64,000 nucleotides of DNA from Clostridiales bacterium. GTDB lineage: Bacteria > Bacillota > Clostridia > Lachnospirales > Lachnospiraceae. The stretch covers positions 1 through 64,000 of the forward strand of contig JAGZJZ010000021.1 in the NCBI GenBank assembly GCA_018365455.1, written 5' to 3'. Positions within the stretch are counted from its first letter, which is position 1. Every line of letters begins with the position of its first letter. The position numbers and the translations under genes were made by a program. Of the stretch, positions 52,089 to 60,322 are shown piece by piece. The notes beneath the pieces were generated by a model. It made no database searches and had not been told where the DNA came from. It saw only the letters and a list, made by a program, of their open reading frames with translations.

Positions 52089-54418
52089 TGTTAAAAGAAG
52101 GAATGTTTATCCAGGAACGTTATGAAATCGTAGGCAGAATTGGTGCCGGCGGTATGGCAGATGTCTATAAGGCAAAAGACCATAAGCTGAACCGGTTTGT
52201 TGCGGTCAAGGTGCTGAAACAGGAATTTCGGGATGACACAGCGTTTATTTCCAAATTTCGGGTGGAAGCACAGGCTGCAGCAGGCCTGGCGCATCCAAAT
52301 ATTGTGAATGTCTATGATGTAGGGGACGATCATGGAATCTACTTTATTGTAATGGAATTAGTAGAGGGAATTACATTAAAGGATTATATAGGTAAAAAAG
52401 GAAGACTTGCTGTCCGTGAAGCAACCAGTATTGCGGTGCAGGTTTCCATGGGCTTACAGGCGGCACATAAGAAGGGTATTGTGCATCGTGATGTGAAGCC
52501 ACAGAATATCATCATTTCTACGGATGGTAAAGTAAAAGTAACAGATTTTGGAATAGCCAGAGCGGCTTCTTCCAATACCATAAGCTCCAATGTAATGGGA
52601 TCTGTGCATTACAGTTCTCCGGAACAGGCGCGGGGCGGTTACAGCGATGCTAAGAGTGATATCTATTCCCTTGGTATTACCCTTTTTGAAATGCTCACAG
52701 GGCATGTTCCCTTTGACGGGGATTCTACGGTTGCAATTGCCATCAAGCATCTGCAGGAAGAAATGCCTTCCCCCCATAAATTTGTTCCGGATCTTCCGTA
52801 CAGTACGGTGCAGATCATTGCAAAGTGTACCCAGAAAAGTCCGGACAGGCGTTATGGTGATATGACCGAGCTGATCCATGATTTGAAAGAATCACTGGTC
52901 AACCCGGACGGAGATTTTGTCCAGCTGACGCCCATTAACAACAATGCCAGAACGGTGGTGATCTCCAAGGATGAGCTGGATCAGATCCATAACAGCTATG
53001 GTGACAGAGGCAATGATAACCGCGGGCAGGATGGAAACTACGGCGGCTATATGAACAATGGTTACCAGGGCGACGGTTATCAGGGCGGTGGTTATCAGGG
53101 AGGCGGTTACCAGGGAGGCGGCTATCAGGGCGGCTATGGTGACAACTACAACAATGGATATATGAATGATGATTACGATCCGGATGATGATGACGATGAT
53201 GATGACGATGACGGCAGATCCGGCATAAATCCAAAGCTGGAAAAGGTAATGACCATCGGAAGTATTATAATTGCCATTGTGATTGGATGTGTGTTCCTGG
53301 TGCTGATAGGAAATGCTCTGGGATTATTTAATTTCGGAGCAGGCAAGAAAAAGACCACAGAGTCCACAAAGATTACGGAAACTTCAACCGTTAAGACGAC
53401 GGAATCAGAATCGGCTTCCCAGGGAAATGGTACAGGAAGCACCACCCAGAGCAACTCCTCATCAGACCAGGCAGAAGTTACCGTTCCGGATCTGAGAGGG
53501 CTTACGGCTGATCAGGCGAAAGAAAAATTAAATGCACTGGGGCTTGGGGCATCCCTGGCTGGTGAGCAGGCATCTTCCACTTATGCACAGGGACAGATTG
53601 TATCCCAGAACCCAGCAGCTAATTCAAGTGTCAGCAAGAATACCACGGTTACCTATACGATCAGTAAAGGACCGGAAGAATCAGATAACCAGCAGCAGTC
53701 CGTAACGGTGCCCGATGTGTCAGGTTTGACAGAGGATGAGGCAAAAGCAGAACTGGCTGATAAAAATCTGAGTATTTCCGTTTCCAGAGAAAACGATGAT
53801 TTGGTTGCGAAAGATCTGGTAATCCGTACAACGCCGGAAGCGGGAGCTTCTGCAAGTTCCGGAGATACTGTGATTGTAGTAATCAGTGACGGACCGGAAG
53901 AAGAAGATATCACCGTTCCTAACGTAGTGGGAAGTACCTTTACTGATGCGAAAGATACCTTGACGGCGCTGGGGCTCACTGTGAAATCCCAGGAGCAGTA
54001 CTCCGACAGATATTCTGCGGGAACGGTAATGGATCAGGATGTTACCTCCGGAGTGGGAGTTACAAAAGGCACCGTCATTACGCTGACCATCAGTGCAGGC
54101 TCAGGAGGTCAGGATCCTGCCCAGACGGACCCGAATTTAGGAAACGGCACAACCAATAATACCGATGCTTCCACAACCGGTACCTGCGATGTAGGATTAC
54201 AGGCACCGGGGGGTTATAATGGGGAAGATGTCAAGATTATTTTAGTGCAGGGCGATAAGACCACTACCATTTTAGAAGGGACATCTGTTGAATTTCCTTA
54301 TGTGCTGAATGTAAAAGGTACAAAGGGAGTCAATGGTGTGGCATATATCTATGTAAAAGATGCATCCACAGGAGAATACGGTGATCCGGTACGTTACTCA
54401 CCGATTCCGTTTAATTAG
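52088..54418 (+). CDS. prkC: PASTA-domain Ser/Thr protein kinase (PrkC/PknB/Stk1)
   Basis: Membrane kinase of 776 residues controlling growth, germination and cell-wall synthesis. Kinase domain residues 11-275: GRIGAGGMADVYKAK, VAVKVLK, HRDVKPQNI, DFGIARA. Then an unusual linker follows: Asn/Gly-rich sequence with repeats of YQGGG (about 318-350) and a run of ten Asp (366-375), directly before the membrane helix (about 390-410). Outside are a Ser/Thr-rich spacer, three PASTA repeats starting VTVPDLRG, VTVPDVSG and ITVPNVVG (about 464, 539 and 608), and a tail of about 100 residues. The partner phosphatase is encoded upstream. Confidence 0.93.
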   Translation: MLKEGMFIQERYEIVGRIGAGGMADVYKAKDHKLNRFVAVKVLKQEFRDDTAFISKFRVEAQAAAGLAHPNIVNVYDVGDDHGIYFIVMELVEGITLKDYIGKKGRLAVREATSIAVQVSMGLQAAHKKGIVHRDVKPQNIIISTDGKVKVTDFGIARAASSNTISSNVMGSVHYSSPEQARGGYSDAKSDIYSLGITLFEMLTGHVPFDGDSTVAIAIKHLQEEMPSPHKFVPDLPYSTVQIIAKCTQKSPDRRYGDMTELIHDLKESLVNPDGDFVQLTPINNNARTVVISKDELDQIHNSYGDRGNDNRGQDGNYGGYMNNGYQGDGYQGGGYQGGGYQGGGYQGGYGDNYNNGYMNDDYDPDDDDDDDDDDGRSGINPKLEKVMTIGSIIIAIVIGCVFLVLIGNALGLFNFGAGKKKTTESTKITETSTVKTTESESASQGNGTGSTTQSNSSSDQAEVTVPDLRGLTADQAKEKLNALGLGASLAGEQASSTYAQGQIVSQNPAANSSVSKNTTVTYTISKGPEESDNQQQSVTVPDVSGLTEDEAKAELADKNLSISVSRENDDLVAKDLVIRTTPEAGASASSGDTVIVVISDGPEEEDITVPNVVGSTFTDAKDTLTALGLTVKSQEQYSDRYSAGTVMDQDVTSGVGVTKGTVITLTISAGSGGQDPAQTDPNLGNGTTNNTDASTTGTCDVGLQAPGGYNGEDVKIILVQGDKTTTILEGTSVEFPYVLNVKGTKGVNGVAYIYVKDASTGEYGDPVRYSPIPFN

Positions 54419-54428
54419 AGGAAAATAC

Positions 54429-55307
54429 ATGCAGGGAAAGATAGTAAAAGGAATAGCTGGATTCTACTACGTTTATGTAGTAGAATCCGGTCTTTATGAA
54501 TGTAAAGCAAAAGGAATATTTCGAAAAGACAAAATGAAACCTCTGGTGGGGGACAATGTTGAGATTGATGTGATCAGCGAGGAGGATAAGAAGGGAAATG
54601 TGGCAGAGATTCTGCCCAGATTGAACACGCTTATCCGCCCGGCTGTTGCCAATATCGATCAGGCGCTGGTTATTTTTTCTATTGACCGTCCCAAGCCGAA
54701 TTTCAATTTGCTGGATCGATTTTTAATTATGATGGAGTACCAGAAGGTACATACCATCATTTGTTTTAATAAGAAAGATATTTCTTCTACTGAAGAAGAA
54801 GAGAAACTAAGAAAAATATATGAAAACTGCGGATGCGATGTGTTATTTACCAGCGCCCTGGAAAATACAGGTCTGGAACTGGTAATGGAGCAGCTGAGAG
54901 GAAAAACCACTGCAGTGGCAGGTCCTTCCGGGGTGGGAAAATCTTCAATAATTAATATCCTGCAGCCGGAAGCCATGATGGAAACCGGTGAGATCAGCCA
55001 TAAAATCGACCGTGGAAAACATACCACAAGGCATTCGGAACTGATTATGATAGAGGAAAATACCTATATTATGGATACGCCGGGGTTCAGCTCCCTCTAT
55101 ATCCAGGACTTTGATAAAGAAGATCTAAAGGATTTTTTTGTGGAGTTTCGGGAATATGAGCCGGAGTGCCGTTTTCAGGGATGCATGCATGTCCATGAAC
55201 CGGACTGCGGGGTAAAACGGGCGGTTAAAGAAGGTAAAATCAGCAAAATGCGATACGATAATTATGTGGTATTATTTGGAGAACTAAAGGATAAGAGGAG
55301 GTATTAA
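54429..55307 (+). CDS. rsgA: Ribosome small-subunit-dependent GTPase A
   Basis: Late 30S assembly GTPase of 292 residues with an N-terminal OB fold and circularly permuted G motifs: NKKD (G4) near residue 115, then GPSGVGKSS (G1), DTPGFSS (G3), and a zinc finger with Cys/His residues in CRFQGCMHVHEPDC near the C-terminus. The ATG at 54429 lies behind AGAGGAAA; the frame extends upstream into the kinase gene without a ribosome site. It directly precedes rpe. Confidence 0.93.
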   Translation: MQGKIVKGIAGFYYVYVVESGLYECKAKGIFRKDKMKPLVGDNVEIDVISEEDKKGNVAEILPRLNTLIRPAVANIDQALVIFSIDRPKPNFNLLDRFLIMMEYQKVHTIICFNKKDISSTEEEEKLRKIYENCGCDVLFTSALENTGLELVMEQLRGKTTAVAGPSGVGKSSIINILQPEAMMETGEISHKIDRGKHTTRHSELIMIEENTYIMDTPGFSSLYIQDFDKEDLKDFFVEFREYEPECRFQGCMHVHEPDCGVKRAVKEGKISKMRYDNYVVLFGELKDKRRY

Positions 55308-55308
55308 T

Positions 55309-55971
55309 GTGAATATTTTAGCACCATCTATACTAGCAGCAGATTTTAAAAATTTAGGAAGCGGACTGGAACAGATTGATCAGGCAGGAGCACAGTATGT
55401 TCATATTGACGTGATGGATGGTCAGTTTGTGCCCAGCATTTCCTTTGGAATGCCGGTAATCCAATCCATAAGAAGTGCGACAAAACGCGTGTTTGACGTA
55501 CATCTGATGATTATGGATCCCGAGCGGTATATTGATGACTTTGCAGCATGCGGAGCGGATATCATCACCGTCCATGCCGAGAGCTGCAAGCATCTGGACA
55601 GGGTAATCGGACAGATCCATGAAAAGGGGTTAAAAGCAGGTGTGGCGCTTAATCCGGCAACTTCTCTCAGTGTTTTGGATTACGTTTTGGAAAAAGTGGA
55701 TATGGTACTTATTATGACCGTAAATCCAGGCTTTGGCGGGCAGAAGTACATTGAGAGCTGTACCAATAAAATCAGTGCGCTTCGCAAAATAGCAGTGGCT
55801 AAAAATCTGGATCTGGATATCCAGGTAGACGGCGGCATTAACAAAGATACACTCCGTACCGTATTGCAGGCAGGGGCGAATGTAATCGTAGCAGGCTCTA
55901 CAGTGTTTAACGGGAATGTTAGTGAGAATGCAAAAGAATTATTAGCGATCATGAAAGAGTATGAAGGTTAA
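55309..55971 (+). CDS. rpe: Ribulose-phosphate 3-epimerase
   Basis: TIM-barrel metalloenzyme of 220 residues interconverting ribulose-5-phosphate and xylulose-5-phosphate. Motifs: APSILAADF, HIDVMDGQFVPSISFG, HLMIMDPERYI, MTVNPGFGGQKYI and the phosphate-binding VDGGIN and VAGSTVF. It starts with GTG at 55309, seven bases after GAGGAGG, one base after the rsgA stop. An overlapping ATG at 55307 is out of frame. Confidence 0.95.
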   Translation: MNILAPSILAADFKNLGSGLEQIDQAGAQYVHIDVMDGQFVPSISFGMPVIQSIRSATKRVFDVHLMIMDPERYIDDFAACGADIITVHAESCKHLDRVIGQIHEKGLKAGVALNPATSLSVLDYVLEKVDMVLIMTVNPGFGGQKYIESCTNKISALRKIAVAKNLDLDIQVDGGINKDTLRTVLQAGANVIVAGSTVFNGNVSENAKELLAIMKEYEG

Positions 55972-55988
55972 AAGGAAGTAATGGGACA

Positions 55989-56648
55989 ATGGGAACAGAT
56001 AAAAAAATAGCAGCGATTATCAGCGGGGGCAATATCAATTATGATTTTGCCCTTTCCTTTTTGGAGAAACACCCGGTAACGTGTGTAATAGGGGCTGACC
56101 GGGGGATAGAATTTTTGAAAAAAGCGGAGATGTTACCGGATTATATTGTGGGAGATTTTGATTCCGCCGGGAGCGATACTCTTTCGTATTACCGGGAAAA
56201 GGGCGTGGAAATCCGTGAATTTAAACCGGAAAAGGATGATACCGATACCCAGATTGCCGTGAACCTGGCAATAGAAAAAGGGAATAACTGTATTTATATT
56301 TTAGGCGGAACAGGAAGCAGACTGGACCATGTACTTGGGAACATTCAGATACTTGGTCAGACGGCAGAAGCGGGAATTGAGTGTTATCTGATCGATGAAC
56401 ACAATCGGATTCGTGTAATAAATGATAAAATTTCTATAAAAAAATCGGAACAGTATGGAAAATTTGTGTCGATAGTGGCACATACGACGGAGGTAAAAGG
56501 GTTGGATTTGGTTGGATTTTATTATCCTTTGTCGAATTATACAATGTCTTGTAACCAGGCACTTGGTCTCAGCAACGAAATAATTTCGGAAGAAGCCTTG
56601 ATTTCTGTGACCGAAGGTGCTCTAATCGTGATAGAATCAAGGGATTAA
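55989..56648 (+). CDS. thiN: Thiamine pyrophosphokinase
   Basis: Cytoplasmic enzyme of 219 residues making thiamine diphosphate from thiamine and ATP. The N-terminal catalytic part has GADRGIEFL, DYIVGDFDS and DDTDTQIAV; GGTGSRLDHVLGN follows, and a C-terminal beta-rich thiamine-binding half ends the protein. It is the last gene of the rsmB-rlmN-prpC-prkC-rsgA-rpe run, an order typical of Firmicutes. Confidence 0.93.
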   Translation: MGTDKKIAAIISGGNINYDFALSFLEKHPVTCVIGADRGIEFLKKAEMLPDYIVGDFDSAGSDTLSYYREKGVEIREFKPEKDDTDTQIAVNLAIEKGNNCIYILGGTGSRLDHVLGNIQILGQTAEAGIECYLIDEHNRIRVINDKISIKKSEQYGKFVSIVAHTTEVKGLDLVGFYYPLSNYTMSCNQALGLSNEIISEEALISVTEGALIVIESRD

Positions 56649-56804
56649 TATTTTTGTAAAATTTTAAATCTGACTGGCGAAATATGTCGATATCTTAAAG
56701 GGAGAAATGCTTGCATTTTTGTCAGATTCTGTGATAAACTGTTACTTGTTAAGAGATACAAAAGAAAAACAAAGAAAAACGGAATACAAGAAAGGAAATC
56801 ATAC

Positions 56805-57902
56805 ATGAAACTAGGAATCGTAGGTTTACCGAATGTCGGTAAAAGCACATTATTTAATTCTTTAACAAAAGCTGGAGCAGAATCTGCGAATTATCCGTTC
56901 TGTACTATTGATCCAAATGTTGGTGTTGTAATGGTACCTGATGAACGGCTGCAATTATTGGCAGATTTATATCATTCAGCGAAGGTTACCCCGGCGGTAA
57001 TTGAATTTGTTGATATCGCTGGCCTTGTAAAGGGGGCGTCAAAGGGAGAGGGATTAGGAAATCAATTCCTGGCTAATATCCGCGAAGTGGATGCTATTGT
57101 GCACGTAGTCCGCTGCTTTGAGGATACAAATGTAATTCATGTGGATGGAAGTGTGGATCCCATCAGGGATATTGAAACAATTAATTTGGAACTTATATTC
57201 TCAGACATTGAAATAATGGAGAGAAGGATTGCCAAGACCTCTAAAGGTGCCAGAAATGACAAAACACTTGCCAAAGAATTAGATTTCCTTCAGAGAGTAA
57301 AAGCACATCTGGAAGATGGAAAAATGGCAATTAGTTTTACTGCTGACGATGATGAAGAGGCAGAATGGATCAGTTCTTATAATCTCTTGACATATAAACC
57401 GGTTATTTTTGCAGCAAATGTAGCGGAAGACGATCTTGCGGATGATGGCGCATCCAATCGTTATGTGGAGTCAGTCCGCGAGCTGGCAGAAAAAGAAAAC
57501 AGTGAAGTATTTGTCATCTGTGCTCAGATCGAACAGGAGATCGCAGAGCTGGATGAAGATGAAAAGAAAATGTTTTTGGAAGATTTAGGATTAAAAGAGT
57601 CAGGATTGGAAAAGCTTATAAAAGCAAGTTATAGCTTATTAGGACTAATCAGCTATCTCACAGCAGGTGAAACTGAGACAAGGGCTTGGACAATTGAAAA
57701 CGGTACCAAGGCACCTCAGGCAGCGGGCAAGATCCATTCTGATTTCGAGCGGGGATTTATCCGGGCAGAGGTTGTTAATTACCAGGATTTATTGGATTGC
57801 AAGACATATGCTGCTGCTAAAGAGAAGGGGCTGGTTGGACTGGAAGGCAAAGACTATGTAGTAAAAGATGGAGATGTGGTTCTCTTTCGGTTTAATGTAT
57901 AG
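56805..57902 (+). CDS. ychF: Redox-regulated ATPase/GTPase YchF
   Basis: OBG-family P-loop protein of 365 residues that binds ATP and the ribosome. P-loop GLPNVGKST at the N-terminus, FVDIAGLVKGASKGEGLGNQF as the switch region, a helical coiled-coil domain in the middle, and the C-terminal TGS domain (AWTIENGTKAPQAAGKIHSD and the final VVLFRFNV). AAGAAAGGAA precedes the ATG. The 156-base gap before it holds a T-rich probable promoter but no clear hairpin. Confidence 0.95.
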   Translation: MKLGIVGLPNVGKSTLFNSLTKAGAESANYPFCTIDPNVGVVMVPDERLQLLADLYHSAKVTPAVIEFVDIAGLVKGASKGEGLGNQFLANIREVDAIVHVVRCFEDTNVIHVDGSVDPIRDIETINLELIFSDIEIMERRIAKTSKGARNDKTLAKELDFLQRVKAHLEDGKMAISFTADDDEEAEWISSYNLLTYKPVIFAANVAEDDLADDGASNRYVESVRELAEKENSEVFVICAQIEQEIAELDEDEKKMFLEDLGLKESGLEKLIKASYSLLGLISYLTAGETETRAWTIENGTKAPQAAGKIHSDFERGFIRAEVVNYQDLLDCKTYAAAKEKGLVGLEGKDYVVKDGDVVLFRFNV

Positions 57903-57911
57903 GAGCAAGGC

Positions 57912-58784
57912 ATGAATACTTCAATAGCCTTCCCGAATCTGGGAATAGAACTGGAGAATGTGGGTAAAAGTATTAGTGTATTTGGATTTCCGATTGCATA
58001 TTACGGGATAACAATTGCAATTGCCATGGTGTGTGGGATTTTAGCAGCTATGCGAGTAGCGAAGGTTACAAAGCAAAATCCGGACGATTATTTTGATCTG
58101 GCGTTAATTGCAATATTTTTCGCCCTGATAGGTGCAAGACTGTATTTCGTTATTTTTTCCTGGGATAATTATAAAGATAACCTGTGGAAGATTTTTAACA
58201 CCCGTGAAGGCGGACTGGCAATATATGGAGGCGTGATAGCAGCGGTAATTACCGCGTACGTATTTGCCAGATATAAAAAATTACAGTTTTGGAAATTGGT
58301 AGACACAGCCTGCATCGGACTGGTTTTGGGTCAGATTATAGGACGCCTGGGCAATTTTTTTAACAGAGAAGCGTTTGGCGGATATACAGACAATCTGTTT
58401 GCCATGCGGCTTCCATTGGACGCTGTACGATCGTCGGAAGTAACCCCTCAGATGATGGAACATTTACAAAAGATAGATGGAGTATCATATATACAGGTGC
58501 ATCCCACTTTTTTATATGAAGGAATGTGGAATCTGGTATTATTGATCATACTTATTTGGTATACTAAGCGAAAAAAATTCGATGGAGAGGTATTTTTATT
58601 GTATCTCTTAGGATATGGATTAGGCAGAGCCTGGATAGAAGGGCTGCGTACAGATCAGCTCCTACTGCCAGGAATCGGGCTGCCGGTGTCCCAGTTATTA
58701 GCCATACTGTTGGTATTTGTTTCTATTATAATCATTTTGTTCAAAAGAAAATCAGGCAAAATGGAGAAAGGTACGGGTGAATGA
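57912..58784 (+). CDS. lgt: Prolipoprotein diacylglyceryl transferase
   Basis: Membrane enzyme of 290 residues with about seven helices. It transfers diacylglycerol to the lipobox cysteine of lipoproteins such as the two binding proteins in this window. Family blocks: AYYGITIAIA, REGGLAIYGGVI, the signature GRLGNFFNREAFGG, HPTFLYEGMWNL and RAWIEGLRTDQL. Ten bases after ychF with AGGAGCAAGG in front. Confidence 0.93.
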   Translation: MNTSIAFPNLGIELENVGKSISVFGFPIAYYGITIAIAMVCGILAAMRVAKVTKQNPDDYFDLALIAIFFALIGARLYFVIFSWDNYKDNLWKIFNTREGGLAIYGGVIAAVITAYVFARYKKLQFWKLVDTACIGLVLGQIIGRLGNFFNREAFGGYTDNLFAMRLPLDAVRSSEVTPQMMEHLQKIDGVSYIQVHPTFLYEGMWNLVLLIILIWYTKRKKFDGEVFLLYLLGYGLGRAWIEGLRTDQLLLPGIGLPVSQLLAILLVFVSIIIILFKRKSGKMEKGTGE

Positions 58785-58785
58785 T

Positions 58786-58944
58786 ATGAGTCATATGGAA
58801 GAATTAAGAAGAAAAATCGAAGCAGAAAAAGTAAACCTAGATAAAATCGTTGAAAGAGGTTTACTTACCGAAGAAGTCTATAAGCAAAGTATTGTTGTGG
58901 ATGAATTGATGAGTCAATACATTAAATTGGGAAATCAATTGTAA
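58786..58944 (+). CDS. Spo0E-like aspartyl-phosphate phosphatase
   Basis: A 52-residue peptide beginning two bases after the lgt stop. It is predicted to form a helical hairpin: MEELRRKIEAEKVNLDKIV, turn, LTEEVYKQSIVVDELMSQY. The second helix aligns with the Spo0E family signature SQELD as S-I-V-V-D, keeping the outer Ser and Asp that bear on activity. Such proteins dephosphorylate Spo0A and delay sporulation. A terminator follows directly. Assigned by motif and length; the degenerate middle of the motif leaves some doubt. Confidence 0.7.
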   Translation: MSHMEELRRKIEAEKVNLDKIVERGLLTEEVYKQSIVVDELMSQYIKLGNQL

Positions 58945-58960
58945 GATAGATTCTTTTTAT

Positions 58961-58999
58961 GAACTTGTAGTCTGGTGGGGACTGCGGGTTCTTTTTTTT
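58961..58999 (+). terminator. Terminator of the ychF-lgt-spo0E-like unit
   Basis: GAACTTGTAGTC (58961-58972) pairs with GACTGCGGGTTC (58980-58991) over 12 bp with three G-U pairs, loop of seven bases, followed by eight T. Confidence 0.9.
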
Positions 59000-59131
59000 G
59001 TACTCCTGCAATCCAATACGCTGCACAGGCGGAAAATAAAAAATGGAAACTTTGCATAAGATGACAAAAGGATGGAAAAGCGCCAGGTGATAAATTACGG
59101 TTGCAGTATGATCCCGCTAAGGAATATATTG

Positions 59132-59279
59132 GTGGTACAAAGTGGAGGGATTGAAAACATTTGGTTTCTAAAGTGGGGATCAGAACATAAATATAGAAGA
59201 AAATTTTTTCGAAATTTTAATACAAGTGGGAGAATAAAACTAAAAATGGGTAAAAAGAACAAAAAATAAACCAAAGTGG
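59132..59279 (+). promoter_or_regulatory. Distal MraZ-type box cluster (far upstream of mraZ)
   Basis: GTGG or ATGG boxes occur at 59132, 59142, 59173, 59226, 59246 and 59276. The spacings are 10 (59132/59142) and 20 and 30 (59226/59246/59276), in phase with the helix. MraZ operators in bacteria are direct repeats of such boxes at 10-base intervals. This stretch is 600-740 bases before mraZ and no promoter could be assigned to it with confidence. Confidence 0.5.
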
Positions 59280-59435
59280 GGGTGTGAAAATCCCGACAGC
59301 AATTCGAATTTTTAAATTAAATTTTATATAAATATTGTTTACCGGTAAAATGTTTAGAATTCAAGTGATAATATTTATACAATAATATGAATATATATAC
59401 TGAATTTACACAAAAAACGAAACTCTAAAAAAACG

Positions 59436-59527
59436 GTGGTGGCAAGTGGAGATTGTACAGGGCATTTATAGGGCGGCAAGTGGAGGCGGAGACGTAAAAT
59501 TCGGATAATCCCTCCACTTCCCTCCAC
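59436..59527. promoter_or_regulatory. Middle MraZ-type box cluster, both strands
   Basis: Plus-strand GTGG at 59436, 59446 and 59480; minus-strand GTGG (CCAC) at 59514-59517 and 59524-59527. The 59436/59446 and 59514/59524 pairs have exact 10-base spacing. A 12-base palindrome TTTACCGGTAAA lies between the clusters at 59338-59349. No gene is seen in 59000-59714. Confidence 0.45.
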
Positions 59528-59714
59528 GCTGAAGCAGTTAATTACGCAATGCAGGAACAGGCATCATCTGTAATATTGGAAATATTTACCACGATACCCG
59601 TTTATCTGGTATTTCACACTTTTACACACACAATATCTTGTAAAACCCGCGAAAAATAGCGAAAAATGGCATGTTCCTTAAGAAATTCTTATGCAAAAAA
59701 ATTAAAATTAGCCC

Positions 59715-59743
59715 TTGTATTTTTGTACAAAGTAAGCTATTAT
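59715..59743 (+). promoter_or_regulatory. Promoter of the mraZ division cluster
   Basis: TTGTAT (59715-59720), 17-base spacer, TATTAT (59738-59743). Predicted start near 59750, right at the first of five operator boxes. Confidence 0.75.
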
Positions 59744-59753
59744 AAACATACAA

Positions 59754-59798
59754 GTGGTAGAAAGTGGTGGAAGGTGGTAGCAAATGGGGACGAAGTGG
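59754..59798 (+). promoter_or_regulatory. MraZ operator: five GTGG/ATGG boxes
   Basis: Boxes at 59754, 59764, 59774, 59784 (ATGG) and 59795, i.e. 10, 10, 10 and 11 bases apart, just after the predicted transcription start. This is the position and phasing of the MraZ autoregulatory site known in other bacteria, so the ring-shaped MraZ oligomer should repress its own operon here. Confidence 0.8.
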
Positions 59799-59818
59799 TA
59801 ACCAGAACCACATTTCAC

Positions 59819-59857
59819 TGAAAATGCAAAAGAAGGATTGTAAGTTTTGCATTTTCA
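59819..59857 (+). promoter_or_regulatory. Leader hairpin directly before the mraZ ribosome site
   Basis: TGAAAATGCAAAA (59819-59831) and TTTTGCATTTTCA (59845-59857) form a perfect 13-bp stem with a 13-base loop. It ends four bases before the AAGAAGG ribosome site and is not followed by a T run, so it is not a terminator. Confidence 0.7.
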
Positions 59858-59875
59858 CGAAAGAAGGTGCGTCAT

Positions 59876-60307
59876 ATGTTTATGGGAGAATACAATCATA
59901 CGGTTGATACCAAAGGCAGACTGATTATCCCCTCCAGATTTAGAGATGAACTGGGTGACGAATTTGTTGTTACGAAGGGATTAGATGGATGCTTATTTGT
60001 TTTTCCCAATAATGAATGGCAGGCTTTCGAAGAAAAACTTAAGGCTTTACCACTTACAAACAAAAGCGCTAGACAATTTGCACGTTTCTTTGTAGCAGGT
60101 GCGACACCATGCGAGCTGGACAAGCAGGGGAGAATTCTTTTACCGGGAACGTTAAGAGAATTTGCAGGTCTGGAAAAGGACGTAGTACTGACAGGAATGT
60201 TAAACAGAATTGAAATTTGGAGCAAGTCAAAATGGAATGAGAATAATTCTTATGACGATATGGATGACATTGCGGAACAAATGACAGATTTAGGTTTAAG
60301 CATATAG
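59876..60307 (+). CDS. mraZ: Transcriptional regulator MraZ
   Basis: DNA-binding regulator of the division/cell-wall cluster, 143 residues with two AbrB-like repeats (MGEYNHTVDTKGRLIIPSRF at the start and CELDKQGRILLPGTL in the second half). It binds the GTGG boxes upstream. The frame opens with a GTG at 59867, but the ATG at 59876 is the family start (MFMGEY) and is correctly spaced from AAGAAGG. It is followed by rsmH after 15 bases. Confidence 0.95.
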   Translation: MFMGEYNHTVDTKGRLIIPSRFRDELGDEFVVTKGLDGCLFVFPNNEWQAFEEKLKALPLTNKSARQFARFFVAGATPCELDKQGRILLPGTLREFAGLEKDVVLTGMLNRIEIWSKSKWNENNSYDDMDDIAEQMTDLGLSI

Positions 60308-60322
60308 CCTGGGGAGGACAAT

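Noticed and set aside
53184..53213. Frameshift or sequencing artefact at the Asp run of the kinase gene
   Set aside because: The run uses mixed GAT/GAC codons and the frame is intact on both sides, leading straight into the membrane helix.
59072..59269. 65-codon plus-strand frame before mraZ
   Set aside because: No good ribosome site, unusual composition, and it overlaps the phased GTGG boxes; it looks like chance.
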